From positions 1 through 17,324 of the forward strand of contig CALKHQ010000177.1 in NCBI GenBank assembly GCA_937988735.1: a stretch of 17,324 bases of DNA, read 5' to 3'. The stretch is from an uncultured Alphaproteobacteria bacterium. GTDB lineage: Bacteria > Pseudomonadota > Alphaproteobacteria > CALKHQ01. A program made the position numbers and the translations under genes. This document shows positions 13,662-17,324 of the stretch, piece by piece; the first letter of the stretch is position 1; every line of letters begins with the position of its first letter. Below the pieces are notes generated by a model. It was not told the DNA's origin. It was given only the letters and a program-made list of their open reading frames with translations, and ran no database searches.

Positions 13662-14915
13662 ATGCAGGAAACACTCGACCAGGCCTGGGAGCATGTGACC
13701 GGCGGCAAGGGAAAGCTGCTCGCCAACATCATGCACTTCGCCCGGGCGCTCCGGGCGGCGGGGCTGCCCATCGGCCCGGGCAAGGTGATCGAAGCCGTCC
13801 GCGCGGTCGAGACCGCCGGTCTCGGCAGCCGGCAGGATCTCTACTGGACGCTCCACGCCGTCTTCGTCAACCGGCGCGACCAGCGCGAGCTGTTCGACCA
13901 GGCGTTCCACATCTTCTGGCGCAATCCGCAGCTCCTCGAGCGGATGATGGCGCTGGTGCTGCCCTCGTTCGAGCCGGACAGCCCGCAGAAGCCGCCGCAG
14001 GAGAAAGAGATCAGCCGCCGGGTGGAGGAAGCCTTCCGCCAGGACCGGGACGAGCCCGGCCCGGACGAGGGCGAGCCCGTCGAGCAGGAGGTCGAGGTCG
14101 ACGCCGTGATGACCGCGTCCGACCGTGAGCTGCTGCAGAAGATGGACTTCGAGGACATGTCGGCCGCCGAGCTCGACGAGGCGCGCAAGGCGATCGCGCG
14201 GATGCGGCTGCCGATCATGGCGGTGCCGACGCGGCGCTACCGCACCGCCCCGCACGGCACCCGCACCGACATGCGCGCGTCCCTGCGTGCGGCGCTGCGC
14301 AGCGGCGGCCACGACCTTCCGCTGCTGATGAAGTCACCGCGCCGGCGGCACCCGCCGCTGGTGGTGCTGTGCGACATCTCGGGGTCGATGAGCCGCTATT
14401 CGCGGCTGTTCCTGCATTTCCTGCACGCGATTACCAACGACTACGACCGGGTCCACACCTTCCTGTTCGGAACCCGCCTCAGCAACGTCACCCGCTACAT
14501 GCGCAACCGCGACGTGGACATCGCCCTCGACCAGTGCGCGGAGGCGGTGGACGACTGGTCGGGGGGCACCCGGATCGGGGCGTGCCTGCACGACTTCAAC
14601 GTCAACTGGTCGCGGCGCGTGCTGGGCCAGGGCGCAATCGTGCTGCTGATCTCCGACGGGCTGGACCGCGATGCCGGCGAGGGCCTGTCGGCGGAGATGG
14701 AGCGGCTGCACAAGTCCTGCCGCAAGCTGATCTGGCTCAACCCCCTGCTCCGCTACGAGGGCTTCGAGCCGAAGTCGCAGGGCATCCGGGCGATCCTGCC
14801 CCATGTTGACGAATTCCGGCCCGTCCACAATCTCAACAGTCTCAGCGCCCTCGCCGATGCGCTGAGCGCGCCGCCCACCGGCGCCCCGCGGCAGCCTTTC
14901 CGTCACGCGGCATGA
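13662..14915 (+). CDS. coxE: CoxE-like VWA-domain protein
   Basis: A 417-residue protein. An N-terminal helical part (KLLANIMHFARALRAAGLPIGPGK, 18-41) is followed by a highly acidic linker (about 126-148) and a C-terminal von Willebrand A domain. The metal-ion adhesion site is intact: DISGS (238-242), Thr303 in SGGTR and Asp332 in ISDGLD. Such proteins partner with MoxR-type ATPases as the adaptor that binds the client. The gene follows coxD by 80 bp. ATG 13662 fits the family start but has no clear ribosome-binding site; GTG 13659 and ATG 13599 are in-frame alternatives. Its stop overlaps the GAGGAGG ribosome-binding site of the next gene. Confidence 0.92.
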   Translation: MQETLDQAWEHVTGGKGKLLANIMHFARALRAAGLPIGPGKVIEAVRAVETAGLGSRQDLYWTLHAVFVNRRDQRELFDQAFHIFWRNPQLLERMMALVLPSFEPDSPQKPPQEKEISRRVEEAFRQDRDEPGPDEGEPVEQEVEVDAVMTASDRELLQKMDFEDMSAAELDEARKAIARMRLPIMAVPTRRYRTAPHGTRTDMRASLRAALRSGGHDLPLLMKSPRRRHPPLVVLCDISGSMSRYSRLFLHFLHAITNDYDRVHTFLFGTRLSNVTRYMRNRDVDIALDQCAEAVDDWSGGTRIGACLHDFNVNWSRRVLGQGAIVLLISDGLDRDAGEGLSAEMERLHKSCRKLIWLNPLLRYEGFEPKSQGIRAILPHVDEFRPVHNLNSLSALADALSAPPTGAPRQPFRHAA

Positions 14916-14924
14916 GGAGGCGAG

Positions 14925-15266
14925 ATGACCGACCAGTCCACCCTGTTCGCCGGCCCTGACGCCATCATCGACCAGATCGCCGCCTGGCGCGGCGAAGGCC
15001 GCAAGGTGGCGGTGGCCACCGTGATCCGCACCTGGGGCTCGTCGCCGCGGCCGGTCGGAAGCCAGCTCGCCGTGGACGAGTCCGGCGCAATGGTCGGATC
15101 GGTCTCCGGCGGCTGCATCGAGGGCGCGGTGGTCGAGCAGGCGATCGCCGCGATGAACGACCGCAGGCCGCGCCGGCTCGAGTTCGGTGTCAGCGACGCC
15201 GAGGCCTGGCACGTGGGGCTGGCCTGCGGCGGCAGGGTCGAGGTTTACGTGGAGCTGGTGGAATGA
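14925..15266 (+). CDS. XdhC/CoxI-type protein, N-terminal domain only
   Basis: A 113-residue protein made only of the XdhC_CoxI domain: TWGSSPRPVGSQLAV (36-50), VGSVSGGCIEGAVVE (57-71) and GLACGGRVEVYVE (98-110), with the conserved cysteines Cys64 and Cys101. XdhC proteins bind the molybdenum cofactor and protect or sulfurate it before it enters xanthine-dehydrogenase-type enzymes. The partner Rossmann domain is absent from this chain and is encoded by the next gene, whose start overlaps this stop (ATGA). This is therefore a split XdhC. The start ATG 14925 has a strong GAGGAGG site. It lies 9 bp after coxE, within the same operon. Confidence 0.92.
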   Translation: MTDQSTLFAGPDAIIDQIAAWRGEGRKVAVATVIRTWGSSPRPVGSQLAVDESGAMVGSVSGGCIEGAVVEQAIAAMNDRRPRRLEFGVSDAEAWHVGLACGGRVEVYVELVE

Positions 15267-15978
15267 AGGCCGAAACGCTGGAGGCGCTGCGCCAGGCCCG
15301 CGCCGCGAAACGGCCGTTCCTGGTGGTCACCGAACTTGCCGGCGGCGCGCAGGCCTGGGGGTCGCGGCCGGCGGAGCTGACCGGTGACCTGACGCTGACC
15401 CCGGTCGAGATCCGGGCGGTGGAACGCCGGCAGCGCGACGACGCCAGCGGGGTCGAGGCCGCGGGCGAGCGCGAGCTGTTCGTCCAGGTCTGGGCGCCGC
15501 CGCTGCGCCTGGTCCTGGTCGGCGCCGTGCACATCGCCCAGTCGCTGGCGCCGATGGCGGCGATCGCCGGCTATGACGTCACCGTCATCGATCCGCGCGG
15601 CAGCTTCGCCACCACCGAGCGCTTCCCCGGGGTCTCGCTTTCGAGCGACTGGCCGGACGAGGCGCTGGAGGCGCTCGCGCCCGACACGCGCACGGCGATC
15701 GTGACCCTGACCCACGATCCGAAGCTCGATGATCCGGCGCTCGACGCGGCGCTGCGGTCGCCGGCTTTCTACATTGGCGCGCTGGGCAGCCGGCGCACCC
15801 ATGCGAAGCGGGTGGAGCGGCTGCGCGCCCTCGGTCACGGCGAGGAGGCGATCCGGCGGATCCACGCGCCCGTCGGCCTCGACATCGGCGCCTCCACCCC
15901 GGCGGAGATCGCAATCTCGGTGATGGCCGAGATCACTGCCGCCCTGCGCCGCGAGCCCGAAGCCAGCGAGGTGGCGGC

Positions 15979-15982
<4 letters not shown>
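15263..15982 (+). CDS. XdhC-type protein, Rossmann domain
   Basis: A 239-residue protein. Residues 1-75 resemble a reduced XdhC N-terminal region (KRPFLVVTELAGGAQAWGS) without the cysteine motifs. Residues 82-225 form the XdhC Rossmann domain: LVLVGAVHIAQSLAPMA, DVTVIDPR, IVTLTHDPKLDDPAL, YIGALGSRRTHAKR and PVGLDIGASTPAEIAISVMAEI. It presumably assembles with the preceding 113-residue protein to form a working XdhC. The ATG overlaps the previous stop, and its own stop overlaps the GTG of the next gene, so three maturation genes are translationally coupled. The start ATG 15263 fits this coupling. Confidence 0.92.

Positions 15983-17324
<1,342 letters not shown>

Overview
The window is a gene-dense, very GC-rich stretch of bacterial chromosome. 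Its gene families (a TPP-riboswitch thiamine-precursor transporter, CoxD/CoxE/XdhC-type molybdenum-hydroxylase maturation proteins, and a TTAA-N7-TTAA box like that bound by CtrA) fit an aerobic alphaproteobacterium. The species cannot be named from the sequence. I see no tRNA, rRNA, CRISPR array, insertion sequence or integrase. Codon use and GC content look even throughout, with no obvious acquired island.

Layout. (1) 1-2285, minus strand: the first 152 residues of a periplasmic HtrA/DegP-type protease, and upstream of it a two-gene unit made of an AcuC-like histone-deacetylase-family hydrolase and a secreted DUF192 protein. (2) 2293-4934, plus strand: a TPP riboswitch followed by a three-gene, overlapping ABC importer (ATPase, permease, THI5-like binding protein) of the ThiZ-ThiX-ThiY type, expected to bring in a thiamine pyrimidine precursor. 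(3) 5021-7339: a tandem-domain universal stress protein facing an NhaD-like sodium:proton antiporter, with a perfect palindrome between the convergent ends. The antiporter has the best -10/-35 promoter in the window. (4) 7552-17324, plus strand: a CoxG-like protein with a C-terminal membrane anchor; an exact 27-bp tandem duplication; a YdbH-YnbE-YdbL envelope operon (AsmA-like bridge protein, small lipoprotein, DUF1318 protein); then coxD, coxE, a split XdhC pair, and the start of a fused molybdopterin-binding/MocA-like nucleotidyltransferase that runs off the right edge.

How it fits together. CoxD, CoxE, the XdhC pair and the MocA-like fusion form a compact block with short gaps or 4-base stop/start overlaps. 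In known systems these families insert, sulfurate or modify the molybdenum cofactor of CO-dehydrogenase/xanthine-dehydrogenase-type enzymes. No catalytic coxM/S/L-type subunit lies in the window, so the client enzyme is elsewhere, perhaps just past the right edge. The most unusual feature is the YdbH-YnbE-YdbL operon sitting between coxG and coxDE. That placement suggests either coincidence or an unexplored link between envelope lipid handling and a membrane-attached molybdenum hydroxylase. Part of the thi control region lies antisense to the 5' leader of the divergent deacetylase gene.
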